Shown: in pieces, positions 25,908 through 33,051 of the stretch
How the letters are laid out: each line of letters opens with the position of its first letter
How positions within the stretch are numbered: position 1 is the stretch's first letter
DNA from: Chlorogloea purpurea SAG 13.99
GTDB lineage: Bacteria > Cyanobacteriota > Cyanobacteriia > Cyanobacteriales > Microcystaceae
Direction: 5' to 3'
Length of the DNA: 64,000 bases
Assembly: GCA_016903695.1 (NCBI GenBank)
Contig: JADQBB010000002.1
Location: 87,993-151,992 of the forward strand
Notes under the pieces: model-generated
Databases searched by the model: none
What the model was told of the DNA's origin: nothing
The model's input: only the letters and a program-made list of their open reading frames with translations
Position numbers and translations under genes: made by a program

Positions 25908-27719
25908 TTAATTCGGTCTCAAGTGAATCACCCAGTCTCTAGTAATTTTCTTCCCGTCATCATCCATTTGACCCTTAGAGTAAAACTCTATCTGGCTAAC
26001 CTGTACTGTTACCTCTTTAAGTTTGTCACTTCTCTTAACTATCCTAGGGTTTTTGTTCAAAGGTAACTTATCGGCCTGTATGTGCTTAATGAGTATGTCT
26101 ATCACCCTACATACTTCAGGCTCAGTCCTAGCGTTAACTACGACCTTACTATTGTCCTTTAAGGTCAAGATACCCATACGACTACCACGGGTAAGCTTGA
26201 AAGACTTGAAAGCGTTCTTAATGGATAGCTTATTAACCGGAGTTTTCACCCATGGGATGGTTATAGACCATGTACTAGGTTTCCACTTCTTACCTGCTAT
26301 ATCCCACTCTTTAAGACTGAGTACCAATTGTGGTAATTCATTGGTCATCTTCCTAATTTGCCAACTATCGGGTAAAGATATGTCTGGCTTGATGTAACAC
26401 ATATCCTTTCTTAGTTCTTCTACCTGCTTAGAGAGTGCTAGGACTAAGGACTCTATGCCATTTATATCCTTACCAGAATAAGAAAACTCTTTTTTATCCC
26501 CGTTACCATCTTTTAAGTCTTCACATCGTTCGGTCTCTATCTTCCCACTAAGGCTAGTAGGGTCTTGTTTCTGTTTCCCCTTCTTAATCTCATCTAGTAT
26601 TTTCTTCTGGCAAGGGTCAGTAGGCGCATCGCAATCGTGGCTGGGTGTAGTTTGTTCTGAGGGGTCAGGGTTAGGGTTAGGTGTAGGACTAGGGTTTAAT
26701 GGGTTGCCAGTTATGGGGTCAAGACCACCGGTCATAGTACCCGGTATAGGACTAAATGGACTACCACCGGGAGTACCACCGATGGGGTTAACACCCGGAG
26801 CATTAAATTCGGTAGGGAATGGATCACCAGTTAGAGGGTTAACACCAGTTAAAGGGTCAGCACCGGGATTAGTACCGGTTAATGGGTCAGTACCCGGTTG
26901 TATTTCAGGATTAGGGCCATAACCGGGTGAAGGTGTAGCACCCGGTAGAAGTATAGGGTTAGGTGCTAATCCCGGCAATGGATTGTTATCGCCACCGGGG
27001 TTTAACCCTGCTAGTGGATTAGGGCTAGGGTTATTAGTTATTACCGGCGGTGGTGAAGGGTCTGGTACTCCGTCCACTGGAGTGACAGTTATGTTGGTTA
27101 AAACTATATTTACGCAGTTAGGTGGAAAACCTGCCTGACTGAAGGGGTTGGGCGAGAACCCTCTATTACCATTACTGATTATCAGAATGCCTTTTTGATT
27201 ATTTTCTGTTACTACCATAGGCCCGGTAAATGGGCCGACAACATAAGTACCGTAGTGAATAGGGCCACTATGGTCATAAAGAGTACCATCACTAGGCCTG
27301 TAAACATCTACGGTGGAATCCCACCCTAAGACATAAAGCTTACCCGGTACTTGACCTTGTACAGGGGCGGCGGGAGGCTCCCTATTGAAGTTGTTATCAA
27401 CTAGCTGATTAAAGGTATCTGAAAAGTTACTAGGTACATAAGGGGTAAATGGGGCTGGATTACTCGGACTACCGGGACTACCGGGTAGGATAGGACTATT
27501 AACCGGGTTGAAAGGAGTGTTAGGGATACTAGGTGTAAATGGTCTAGGTGAAACCGGCCCACTAGGGATAGGGGTATTAGGAATATTCGGCGGTGTAGGT
27601 CTAAAAGGAACAATGTTGTTCGCTCCCGGCGGTGGTGACGGTACACGTCCCAACGGAATAGCAGGGGCATAAATGCCGCCACCGCCACTATTATCCATTC
27701 CTCTAGGTAAACCACTCAT
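25908..27719 (-). CDS. Proline-rich putative virion surface/attachment protein
   Basis: A 603-residue protein of unknown family, last gene of the minus-strand block. Residues 1-100 are proline/asparagine-rich (PFRPTPPNIPNTPIP). Residues 120-220 form a beta-rich domain (GKLYVLGWDSTVDVYRPS ... GTYVVGPFTGPMVV). Residues 225-370 are a repetitive linker of NPLTGxDP/NPGxDPL units. Residues 385-603 form a second domain with paired cysteines and a final beta-rich part (DWVIHLRPN). There is no signal peptide or transmembrane helix. Two domains joined by a flexible repeat linker recall phage adsorption proteins such as filamentous pIII or vertex spikes, an analogy only. No homologue is recognised. Confidence 0.65.
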   Translation of the reverse strand: MSGLPRGMDNSGGGGIYAPAIPLGRVPSPPPGANNIVPFRPTPPNIPNTPIPSGPVSPRPFTPSIPNTPFNPVNSPILPGSPGSPSNPAPFTPYVPSNFSDTFNQLVDNNFNREPPAAPVQGQVPGKLYVLGWDSTVDVYRPSDGTLYDHSGPIHYGTYVVGPFTGPMVVTENNQKGILIISNGNRGFSPNPFSQAGFPPNCVNIVLTNITVTPVDGVPDPSPPPVITNNPSPNPLAGLNPGGDNNPLPGLAPNPILLPGATPSPGYGPNPEIQPGTDPLTGTNPGADPLTGVNPLTGDPFPTEFNAPGVNPIGGTPGGSPFSPIPGTMTGGLDPITGNPLNPSPTPNPNPDPSEQTTPSHDCDAPTDPCQKKILDEIKKGKQKQDPTSLSGKIETERCEDLKDGNGDKKEFSYSGKDINGIESLVLALSKQVEELRKDMCYIKPDISLPDSWQIRKMTNELPQLVLSLKEWDIAGKKWKPSTWSITIPWVKTPVNKLSIKNAFKSFKLTRGSRMGILTLKDNSKVVVNARTEPEVCRVIDILIKHIQADKLPLNKNPRIVKRSDKLKEVTVQVSQIEFYSKGQMDDDGKKITRDWVIHLRPN

Positions 27720-27721
27720 GA

Positions 27722-28027
27722 TTAACTGGTAAAGCTAGTAGAGATACTAGCCGGAGTTGATTGTTCTTTGACCCAATACCATGCACTATGTGATTTATCG
27801 CTCGACCATGCAGGGTCTATTTCAAGTGATACCCTGCTAATTAATCTCTGAGTACCATCAGGCATATTGAACACCGAAGTAAAAGCTATTTGAGTAGGGA
27901 TAGTACCTGTGGTTTCTATGACCGTAAACTTACTGTTATACCTGCTTAAAATTAATGAAGTCCAAGCGTGTAAACGCTCGATGGTATTAATATCACTTGG
28001 GATCATCGAAGCCGTAAAGTTTGCCAT
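27722..28027 (-). CDS. Small element protein, possibly structural
   Basis: A 101-residue protein of unknown family, beta-strand-rich (FTVIETTGTIPTQIAFTSVF, TQRLISRVSLEIDPAW), with a Ser/Thr-rich C-terminus and no transmembrane helix. It ends 2 bp before the proline-rich protein starts, and its start overlaps the upstream gene by 35 bp. A second Met at 28006 would cut the overlap to 14 bp. The close coupling suggests it acts with the 603-residue protein, as an assembly factor or minor virion component. This is inference. Confidence 0.55.
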   Translation of the reverse strand: MANFTASMIPSDINTIERLHAWTSLILSRYNSKFTVIETTGTIPTQIAFTSVFNMPDGTQRLISRVSLEIDPAWSSDKSHSAWYWVKEQSTPASISTSFTS

Positions 28028-28229
28028 CTTTCGTATAACATCCTATTTCTAACTGGTGTACTCTAGCCTGTAAGTCATTGACTATTTCTATTTTACTTTC
28101 TATTTTGGTTAATCTATTCTCAGATTGATTAAGTGTAGTAATCATTGGTGAGGTAATACTGACCACACTACCCACCGTCACTATAGTTGATGCTACTGCT
28201 GATAATGGTATCGCTACCGAGTTATTCAT
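27993..28229 (-). CDS. Small membrane protein with coiled coil
   Basis: A 78-residue protein. A hydrophobic helix (about residues 5-30, AIPLSAVASTIVTVGSVVSI) is followed by a coiled coil (about 32-62, LNQSENRLTKIESKIEIVNDLQARVHQLE) with heptad hydrophobics, then a short polar tail containing one Cys. This layout suits a virion membrane protein, a spanin-like component or an oligomerising anchor. No named family is recognised. Its start overlaps the stop of the preceding small gene by 8 bp. Confidence 0.6.
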   Translation of the reverse strand: MNNSVAIPLSAVASTIVTVGSVVSITSPMITTLNQSENRLTKIESKIEIVNDLQARVHQLEIGCYTKDGKLYGFDDPK

Positions 28230-28380
28230 CCTGTTTTCCCCTTATATACCCTATGTATCCTGATATAGCGGTATTGGCTATATCCTTGTAGTCTATCTTC
28301 CCATCAGTCAAAATAGCGGTAGCCATAATCAGCAAAAAGATTAATGTTATAGCTAGTGAAGGGTTAAAAAATTTATTCAT
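28222..28380 (-). CDS. Small single-helix membrane protein
   Basis: A 52-residue protein with one transmembrane helix (about 8-27, SLAITLIFLLIMATAILTDG) and a polar C-terminus (IDYKDIANTAISGYIGYIRG). An ATG 11 codons upstream (28413) is in frame, but that extension runs through palindrome copy 2, so ATG 28380 at the end of the palindrome tail is preferred. It could be a holin, a membrane virion protein or a coat subunit. The sequence gives no basis for choosing. Confidence 0.5.
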   Translation of the reverse strand: MNKFFNPSLAITLIFLLIMATAILTDGKIDYKDIANTAISGYIGYIRGKQDE

Positions 28381-28391
28381 AGCTATGGGAA

Positions 28392-28421
28392 AAGTTTCAA
28401 TGAAAAGTTTCATTGAAACTT
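28392..28421 (-). repeat. Element palindrome, copy 2
   Basis: Arms AAGTTTCAATGAAA / TTTCATTGAAACTT, 14 bp each, around a 2-bp centre. On the minus strand the centre is CT and the tail CCCATAGCTATGA follows, so the copy is oriented with the minus-strand genes. The sequence differs from the other copies in both arms in a compensating way (GATTC replaced by AATG-type), so pairing is conserved while sequence is not. The ATG in the tail is the likely start of the 52-residue gene. Confidence 0.85.
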
Positions 28422-28444
28422 AGAAGGTAAGTGAGTAAGAAAGA

Positions 28445-28768
28445 TTATTTGGTTGTAGCCACCGAAGCTACTTTATAGCTTTTGCCACCATAAGTAACAT
28501 TCTTGCCTCTCAAGCTACCAGACAAAACCTTTTCAAGATTACTTGGGTCACAAAAACGAGTGATGACCACAGTTTTTTTATTTTTTCCAGACCCTGCACT
28601 AGCGGTAATAGCCACTTTAGGCGGTTTAGGTGTATTAATACCGTAGGCTACGCCCGATTCATTGCCCGGTGCTTTAACGCCTAGATATTGACCGATGCCT
28701 TTATAGGCATTATCAGGGGCGTGAAAGCCGTACTTGATAGCCCCTAGCTTAAGAAAAAAAGTACCCAT
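28445..28768 (-). CDS. Small basic element protein, possibly structural
   Basis: A 107-residue basic protein. The N-terminal half is glycine-rich (YKGIGQYLGVKAPGNESGVAYG), a short Ser/Gly/Lys linker follows (ASAGSGKNKKT), and the C-terminal beta segment ends VTYGGKSYKVASVATTK. The GIGQYLG stretch resembles GIGQFLEL in the 84-residue protein encoded just upstream, perhaps a shared interaction motif. No known family. Second gene of the minus-strand block, 27 bp after the 84-residue gene. Confidence 0.6.
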   Translation of the reverse strand: MGTFFLKLGAIKYGFHAPDNAYKGIGQYLGVKAPGNESGVAYGINTPKPPKVAITASAGSGKNKKTVVITRFCDPSNLEKVLSGSLRGKNVTYGGKSYKVASVATTK

Positions 28769-28795
28769 TAAGATTAAATCCTCTTTTTATAAAAA

Positions 28796-29050
28796 TTAAG
28801 CCATATAGTCAACGGCAGTAAACTTAGCACCGGCGGCAGTTTGAGTCTGAACTAAGGGCACAGTGCCAGTAACAGTGGCAGTCATAGCCTCAGTGTCATA
28901 AACAACGGCAATTCTGTTTTCAGCCACAAAGCCCACGGTGTTAATGTTAGCCGCATTAAAATCTAACTCTTTAGCCTGTAAAGCATTAGCTAACTCTAGA
29001 AACTGACCGATGCCATCACCGGCAGAAGTAGTAATAACAGGGGTTGCCAT
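28796..29050 (-). CDS. Small protein, first gene of the putative structural block
   Basis: An 84-residue protein with an alpha/beta pattern: helix DGIGQFLELANALQAKELDF, then strands NRIAVVYDTEAMTATVTGTV. It has no cysteine, no transmembrane helix and no signal peptide, and the composition is alanine/threonine/valine-rich as in many small capsid or coat proteins. It is the promoter-proximal gene of the minus-strand block, with a plausible promoter 41-69 bp upstream. It is therefore the best candidate for an abundant virion protein. No homologue is recognised; the role is inferred from position and composition. Confidence 0.55.
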   Translation of the reverse strand: MATPVITTSAGDGIGQFLELANALQAKELDFNAANINTVGFVAENRIAVVYDTEAMTATVTGTVPLVQTQTAAGAKFTAVDYMA

Positions 29051-29090
29051 AAGTAAATACCTTAGTTTAAGTGCATTGATTACACTCCCA

Positions 29091-29119
29091 TTGATAATAC
29101 AGGTTTGTATTTAAGTCAA
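29091..29119 (-). promoter_or_regulatory. Candidate sigma70 promoter for the minus-strand block
   Basis: On the minus strand TTGACT, a 17-bp spacer and TATCAA lie 40 bp upstream of the start of the 84-residue gene. The -35 matches consensus at five of six positions and the -10 at four of six. Confidence 0.45.
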
Positions 29120-29223
29120 TAGCCTGAAACCCTGTTAAAGACAAAGTAAAACAGTTAAAACTCCCAACGGGATTTAAGAGGGAAAATTCGAGTTATTCAA
29201 AGCAATTGTAACAATATTAAAAT

Positions 29224-29292
29224 GGTATACGAAGCTACAGAATGCGGGGGGGGGGGGGGTAGGGTATTTATATACCTAATCACTGGTATACC
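29224..29292. promoter_or_regulatory. Divergent control region with GGTATAC motifs and a G14 tract
   Basis: Between the divergent gene blocks lie GGTATAC (29224-29230), GGTATTTATATACC (29263-29276) and the perfect palindrome GGTATACC (29285-29292), three related candidate operators. A run of 14 G (29246-29259) separates the first from the other two. This is the obvious place for the regulatory switch of the element. Confidence 0.5.
29246..29259 (+). repeat. Homopolymer G14
   Basis: Fourteen consecutive G in an otherwise AT-rich divergent promoter region. Such tracts change length by slippage and can act as phase-variable spacers. It may also be a sequencing-length uncertainty. Confidence 0.9.
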
Positions 29293-29319
29293 TAAACGTT
29301 AAATAACTAGGGCTATTTT

Positions 29320-29550
29320 ATGGGTGAGATATTGCACTGGAAGTCAATAATATTTCCGTATATTTACGGTACTAAATTACACAACTTAATGTTATCAGAG
29401 TCAGGTTACATCAAGGTTATAGGTAGTCAGAGACTAACCGTAAGGTTTGATAAGGCTTATGTCCTAGACAAGCTAAAGCATGATTTTTCTGATTTTCAAC
29501 TACCACCAAACGAGTTAGCCAATCTTATTAATGAGGCACTAGATGTTTAG
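29320..29550 (+). CDS. Small element protein of unknown function
   Basis: A 76-residue protein, first gene of the rightward block. It begins MGEILHWKSIIFPYIYG and ends with an acidic helical segment (SDFQLPPNELANLINEALDV). No recognised family, no membrane helix. Its position next to the candidate operators would suit a regulator or replication accessory, but no helix-turn-helix is convincing. The nuclease start overlaps its end by 8 bp. Confidence 0.5.
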   Translation: MGEILHWKSIIFPYIYGTKLHNLMLSESGYIKVIGSQRLTVRFDKAYVLDKLKHDFSDFQLPPNELANLINEALDV

Positions 29551-30007
29551 TGCTACTAATAAATTCAAAGCTAAGAAACAATACCTAGATGATTGTTTTC
29601 AGCCAACAACTAAAGAGAAAGCAGTTTACAAGTTTGACTCGATACTAGAGCGTGATGTGTTTTTAATCCTCTATCGATGCGGGTTAAAGCAGGTAAAGAT
29701 ACACTCTCCTATAAAGCTTATTCCTACGTCCATTAAGGAAAATATCATCAACTGGAATATAGACTTTGTAGTTAATGAATCTCTTTACTTAGAAGCTAAA
29801 GGGATGAAAACAGAAGGGTTTTTACTCAAGATGAAATTGTTCAGAGAGTTTCATCCTGAAAAGTGGAAGAACTTCTATCTAGTCTGTAGCGATTCTGGTT
29901 ATTCATCTCTATCCATGAATCAAGGATTAAAGCCTGAAAAAGAGATGAACAAAATTATACCCATTAGTAAACTAGGAAAAAGGATTTTCGATGTTATACC
30001 ATTCTAA
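29543..30007 (+). CDS. PD-(D/E)xK nuclease, TnsA/DUF1064-like
   Basis: A 154-residue protein with the restriction-like nuclease fold: helix Glu36 in FDSILERDVFLILYRCG, Asp74 in NIDFVV, and Glu84-x-Lys86 in LYLEAKGM, followed by KTEGFLLKMKLFREFHP. The spacing matches TnsA-type and phage DUF1064-type endonucleases, which cut or resolve DNA during transposition, replication or packaging. In this element it may nick the origin or process replication intermediates, a possible substitute for the missing Rep or terminase. Start and stop overlap both neighbours, indicating a coupled operon. Confidence 0.7.
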   Translation: MFSATNKFKAKKQYLDDCFQPTTKEKAVYKFDSILERDVFLILYRCGLKQVKIHSPIKLIPTSIKENIINWNIDFVVNESLYLEAKGMKTEGFLLKMKLFREFHPEKWKNFYLVCSDSGYSSLSMNQGLKPEKEMNKIIPISKLGKRIFDVIPF

Positions 30008-30695
30008 AAGCGATACAAGTATCGGTGTTATCCGTGGTGAAGTTGACGGCAATAATTACGAAGTAAGGGTAATAGAGGGACACAAAAGGGAAACAGATAA
30101 CTCTATCTTCCTTATCATGTACTGCCAATCATTCTCTAACCTTAAAGACTTCAAAGATGATTCATTCAAGGGTAATGACTTTAAGTGTGTCTACGAGATA
30201 CACAAGGGTCAATGGACTAAGAACACTTGGAACAAGGAAACTAAAAAGTTTGACCAGTCAGAAGAGAAACAATCGTTGCTAGATAAGTTGTTAGTAGCCA
30301 GTTTAGAAAATATATCTGAAGCATTCAAAGGCACACTGTCACTGAGTGATAACGCTTCTCAGTTAAACTTTATCCTTGAAACTAAACGCTTTGATGTATT
30401 AGCTAATATCACTGCTACTGAACAATCACACATAACTGATGATGAGATTGCTAAATGTATGGATACAATTACAAAGGCTAAGACTTACAACAACAAAGGT
30501 TATGCCAAAAAATCCATCTTGGAAGTGAGTCAAGAAAGGTTAGTGGCTATTAAGACTTTAATCCCTAATTATGCGGGTACTGCTACCGATTTAGAGGGTT
30601 TAATAGCCGGGTTACAGATTCTTGAAACCGAGTACAAGGATAACCCTAAAGTTTTTGATACCGTCATCGACTTACTCAAAGCTTTGATAGCTTAG
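29991..30695 (+). CDS. Element protein of unknown function, candidate DNA-binding protein
   Basis: A 234-residue cytosolic protein. The N-terminal half is beta-rich (IGVIRGEVDGNNYEVRVIEGH, SIFLIMYCQSF, FKCVYEIHKGQW). The C-terminal half is helical (LDKLLVASLENISEAFKG, ITDDEIAKCMDTITKAK). The beta-rich front and position between nuclease and ATPase suggest a single-strand-binding or recombination accessory protein, but I recognise no family. It starts 17 bp inside the nuclease gene. Palindrome copy 3 follows its stop. Confidence 0.5.
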   Translation: MLYHSKSDTSIGVIRGEVDGNNYEVRVIEGHKRETDNSIFLIMYCQSFSNLKDFKDDSFKGNDFKCVYEIHKGQWTKNTWNKETKKFDQSEEKQSLLDKLLVASLENISEAFKGTLSLSDNASQLNFILETKRFDVLANITATEQSHITDDEIAKCMDTITKAKTYNNKGYAKKSILEVSQERLVAIKTLIPNYAGTATDLEGLIAGLQILETEYKDNPKVFDTVIDLLKALIA

Positions 30696-30701
30696 TTAAC
30701 C

Positions 30702-30737
30702 GATAAGTTTGATTCAAACTTTTGAATCAAACTTATC
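30702..30737 (+). repeat. Element palindrome, copy 3 (longest arms)
   Basis: Perfect 17-bp arms, GATAAGTTTGATTCAAA and its complement, around a CT centre, between the 234-residue gene and the ATPase gene. The tail ATCCCATCAATGA follows (30735-30747). Plus orientation. It divides the early plus-strand genes into two blocks. Confidence 0.88.
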
Positions 30738-30759
30738 CCATCAATGAGAAACAACAACA

Positions 30760-31881
30760 ATGCCCAAGTTTGACTTTACTAAATTTCACTCAAGCGAGAG
30801 TGATAACTGGAGAGATTTAATAGAATCTCCTAACGGCAGTTATCCCGAAAACATCTATTCATTACTGGATAAGTTCGTCTATTACCCTAATGAGACACTA
30901 AAAATACTTGTCCTAGCCTATGGACTATGCCCTAGTGCTTTATCAAAACGCCTACCGTTACTCTTCCTTTACGGAACATCCGGTACTGGTAAAAGCACAG
31001 CAGGAAAGTTCGTCGCTAAAGTCAGGGGTAAACATATCCTATCTTCCTCAGATACCTTTGCTAGTTTAAGGAATTACTTGGACGAAACGAAGTTTATAGA
31101 TGAGCTAGAGCTAAACTGTATCCTCGTCTGGGATGACCTTGACCCTAGTGTTCTCATAGAGCAACCGAACGTCTTCAGGATGCTTAAGGTGGGTTATGAC
31201 CGCCAGACGCAATGGATCAGTATCTCCAGCCAGAAAGCAGGAACTAATATCAGGTTCGCTACTTTCTCACCTAAGATAATCTCCACTATCCATCCAGTAT
31301 GGACACTACCCAAGTTATCTGAGCTAGATAGACGCTCGATAGTAGTGGCCCACAATAAGCCTGATAAAGAAATAGAGGTTTTAGACCTAGATTCATTTAG
31401 CTTCTATGGTTTGCCAATTGCCTATGAGGAGTTTTGGGGAAATGAACTAACCTGCAAGATGTTCCTAGAAACGAGGAAACGGTTTATCAGGAAGAAATTC
31501 GATTGGCTGGGTAATGACGAGAAACAATTATTGGGCGACTTGGTGGCTACTGTCGCTGGCCTGAACTACTTCGAGACGGAATCTAAAATCTATGGATGGC
31601 TAGAGGATTACTGGGTTAATCATCTACTCCCTATTAAGAACAAATCATCCCTAGCCTTCATAGAGCTATTGCAGGACTACATCAAGGAACACACAATGCT
31701 AGAGATGAAATTACAATCATTCATCCCAATTGATTCTAAGCACTTGCTAGACACTGCTAAAAAATGGTCAATGGATGGAAAGATTGAGACCTATGTAACA
31801 CCCATTACTTTAGGGGATTATATGGGAAAACTGGGTTACAAACTTACTAAGAATGGATGGGAGAGATTGAACAATGGTTAA
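30760..31881 (+). CDS. P-loop ATPase, putative replicative helicase
   Basis: A 373-residue protein. Walker A is YGTSGTGKST (Gly72-Thr80) and Walker B is ILVWDDLD (121-128). A later conserved-looking segment TFSPKIISTIHPVW ... LDRRSIVVAHNKP resembles the sensor/arginine-finger part of superfamily 3 or primase-associated phage helicases. The C-terminal 100 residues look like a winged helix (LLDTAKKWSMDGKIETYVTP). No transmembrane helix is seen, so it differs from filamentous-phage Zot/pI. It is also unlike the FtsK/HerA packaging ATPases of PRD1-type phages. Best reading: replication helicase of the element. Confidence 0.65.
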   Translation: MPKFDFTKFHSSESDNWRDLIESPNGSYPENIYSLLDKFVYYPNETLKILVLAYGLCPSALSKRLPLLFLYGTSGTGKSTAGKFVAKVRGKHILSSSDTFASLRNYLDETKFIDELELNCILVWDDLDPSVLIEQPNVFRMLKVGYDRQTQWISISSQKAGTNIRFATFSPKIISTIHPVWTLPKLSELDRRSIVVAHNKPDKEIEVLDLDSFSFYGLPIAYEEFWGNELTCKMFLETRKRFIRKKFDWLGNDEKQLLGDLVATVAGLNYFETESKIYGWLEDYWVNHLLPIKNKSSLAFIELLQDYIKEHTMLEMKLQSFIPIDSKHLLDTAKKWSMDGKIETYVTPITLGDYMGKLGYKLTKNGWERLNNG

Positions 31882-32164
31882 GCGAGAGAGAAGGAAGGTT
31901 TACCTAAGTTTTCATGGCAACTTAAAAGGGATAAAAAATCAAGGTGAGCATAGCCATAGTATTTACGACTTTGCTTTAAGGGTTGCCCAAGAGGCAGGTA
32001 AACAAAAATATATCTGGTTTCAAGATGTAGCAACTATAAGACAAGAGGTTTACAGCTACCTTGTTCTTTACTATCAACCTGCCGAACATACCTACCACTT
32101 AATTATCAAGTGTAAAACTAGTGACCTTTACCTAACCCTATACATTAACGAAGTAACAAAATGA
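31874..32164 (+). CDS. Small element protein of unknown function
   Basis: A 96-residue basic protein (MVKRERRKVYLSFHGNLKG start) with several aromatic strands (YSYLVLYYQPAEHTYHLIIK). No recognised family and no membrane helix. It starts 8 bp before the ATPase stop and overlaps the next start by 4 bp (ATGA), so it is part of a tightly coupled block of five to six small genes. Confidence 0.5.
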   Translation: MVKRERRKVYLSFHGNLKGIKNQGEHSHSIYDFALRVAQEAGKQKYIWFQDVATIRQEVYSYLVLYYQPAEHTYHLIIKCKTSDLYLTLYINEVTK

Positions 32165-32367
32165 AGAGAACAAATAGTGGATACGACAATAAATTAGGAT
32201 GCTTACTTACTCTCTTAAGTAAGAATGAAGACAAGATGAAAGTTTCTACCGCCATTGACACTTTAGAAATGAGCGATAAGCAATTCTTGCTCATGCTCAA
32301 AGAATCTAAAGGTAAGTTAAGTATGAAACGTGTAGATGGTATATTGTGGGTGTTCAAGCATGAATAA
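32161..32367 (+). CDS. Small winged-helix-like protein
   Basis: A 68-residue basic protein. LGCLLTLLSKNEDKMKVSTAIDTLEMSDKQFLLMLKES followed by KGKLSMKRVDGILWVF has the spacing of a short helix-turn-helix plus beta wing. It is a candidate DNA-binding regulator. The fold is inferred from pattern alone. ATGA overlap with the upstream gene. Confidence 0.45.
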   Translation: MKRTNSGYDNKLGCLLTLLSKNEDKMKVSTAIDTLEMSDKQFLLMLKESKGKLSMKRVDGILWVFKHE

Positions 32368-32731
32368 AATACACTGGTCAGAGATGTTAAACGTTAGCTT
32401 TCAAGTTAAACCTCATGTAGGTATGCTAGTAGGGGAATGGACTAAGAGCGTATGTACCTTTTTAAAGCATGAAGGTAGAAAAGGTAATAAGGGTACTAAC
32501 TACGATGTAATTTTTGATAGAGAATATCTATACAGGTACATTGACCTTAAAATCATCAAACCTTTGTACACCAGTACATTTACTTTCGTAATGAAAGCTG
32601 TATTAGAGGCTATCAAGTATGAACATGGTTATATTTTTCCTATAAAGTACACCCATGCTAACGAACCGTGTATTACACTTAAAGATATGGGATTGGATGA
32701 CTCATACTTTAAATTGAAGGATAATGGATAA
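32360..32731 (+). CDS. Element protein of unknown function
   Basis: A 123-residue protein starting MNKIHWSEMLNVSF. ATG 32360 is chosen because it overlaps the upstream stop by 8 bp, like the other junctions in this block, whereas the upstream in-frame ATG 32336 would overlap far more. Mixed alpha/beta, with KPLYTSTFTFVMKAVLEAIKYEHGY near the C-terminus. No named family. Confidence 0.5.
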   Translation: MNKIHWSEMLNVSFQVKPHVGMLVGEWTKSVCTFLKHEGRKGNKGTNYDVIFDREYLYRYIDLKIIKPLYTSTFTFVMKAVLEAIKYEHGYIFPIKYTHANEPCITLKDMGLDDSYFKLKDNG

Positions 32732-32861
32732 AGTTTTGTTGTTATTGATATTGATAGTAGTATTGAACCTACTACTATCTTTTTCTCTCTCTGTTTTAGT
32801 TTGCCAAAGGTATGACATTGAATATGAATCACCACGAAACCTATATTATCAACTTCCTTAA
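32724..32861 (+). CDS. Possible 45-residue single-span membrane protein
   Basis: A 45-codon frame starts at ATG 32724, overlapping the upstream stop by 8 bp exactly as its neighbours do, and ends at TAA 32859. It begins MDKVLLLLILIVVLNLLLSF, a strong transmembrane helix, followed by a short charged tail (CQRYDIEYESPRNLYY). It overlaps the next gene in another frame. A holin- or spanin-like small membrane protein would fit an element with an endolysin. Overlap and lack of a homologue keep confidence modest. Confidence 0.4.
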   Translation: MDKVLLLLILIVVLNLLLSFSLSVLVCQRYDIEYESPRNLYYQLP

Positions 32862-33051
32862 GAACAAGCTCGATAATTCTACTAGCTACAGTGATATATA
32901 CTGTTACTGTGTTTATAGACAAAACATGAGCATGAGAGATTTTTTTACTGCTTTCGATAGCTTACATTCAAAGGGTTATATTTTTTACAAGGCAGTGTCT
33001 AAGTTTGAGGACGCATTTGCTCTAAGCAACAGGTATGTAGGGGTATTATGA
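32812..33051 (+). CDS. Small winged-helix-like protein
   Basis: A 79-residue protein. HHETYIINFLKNKLDNSTSYSDIYCYCVYRQNMSMRDFFTAFDSLHSKGYIFY has the helix-helix-recognition helix-strand order of small winged-helix proteins. ATG 32824 is an alternative start. It ends 4 bp into the next gene (ATGA). Function unknown. It is one of three such proteins in this block. Confidence 0.45.
   Translation: MTLNMNHHETYIINFLKNKLDNSTSYSDIYCYCVYRQNMSMRDFFTAFDSLHSKGYIFYKAVSKFEDAFALSNRYVGVL

Noticed and set aside
27401..27715. 104-codon frame inside the proline-rich protein gene
   Set aside because: Same strand, other frame of a repetitive low-complexity segment; histidine/leucine-rich composition expected from shifted proline codons.
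28392..28421. GTTTCAATGAAA resembles a cyanobacterial CRISPR repeat end
   Set aside because: Single copy, perfectly symmetric, and belongs to the element palindrome family with the same tail and centre.
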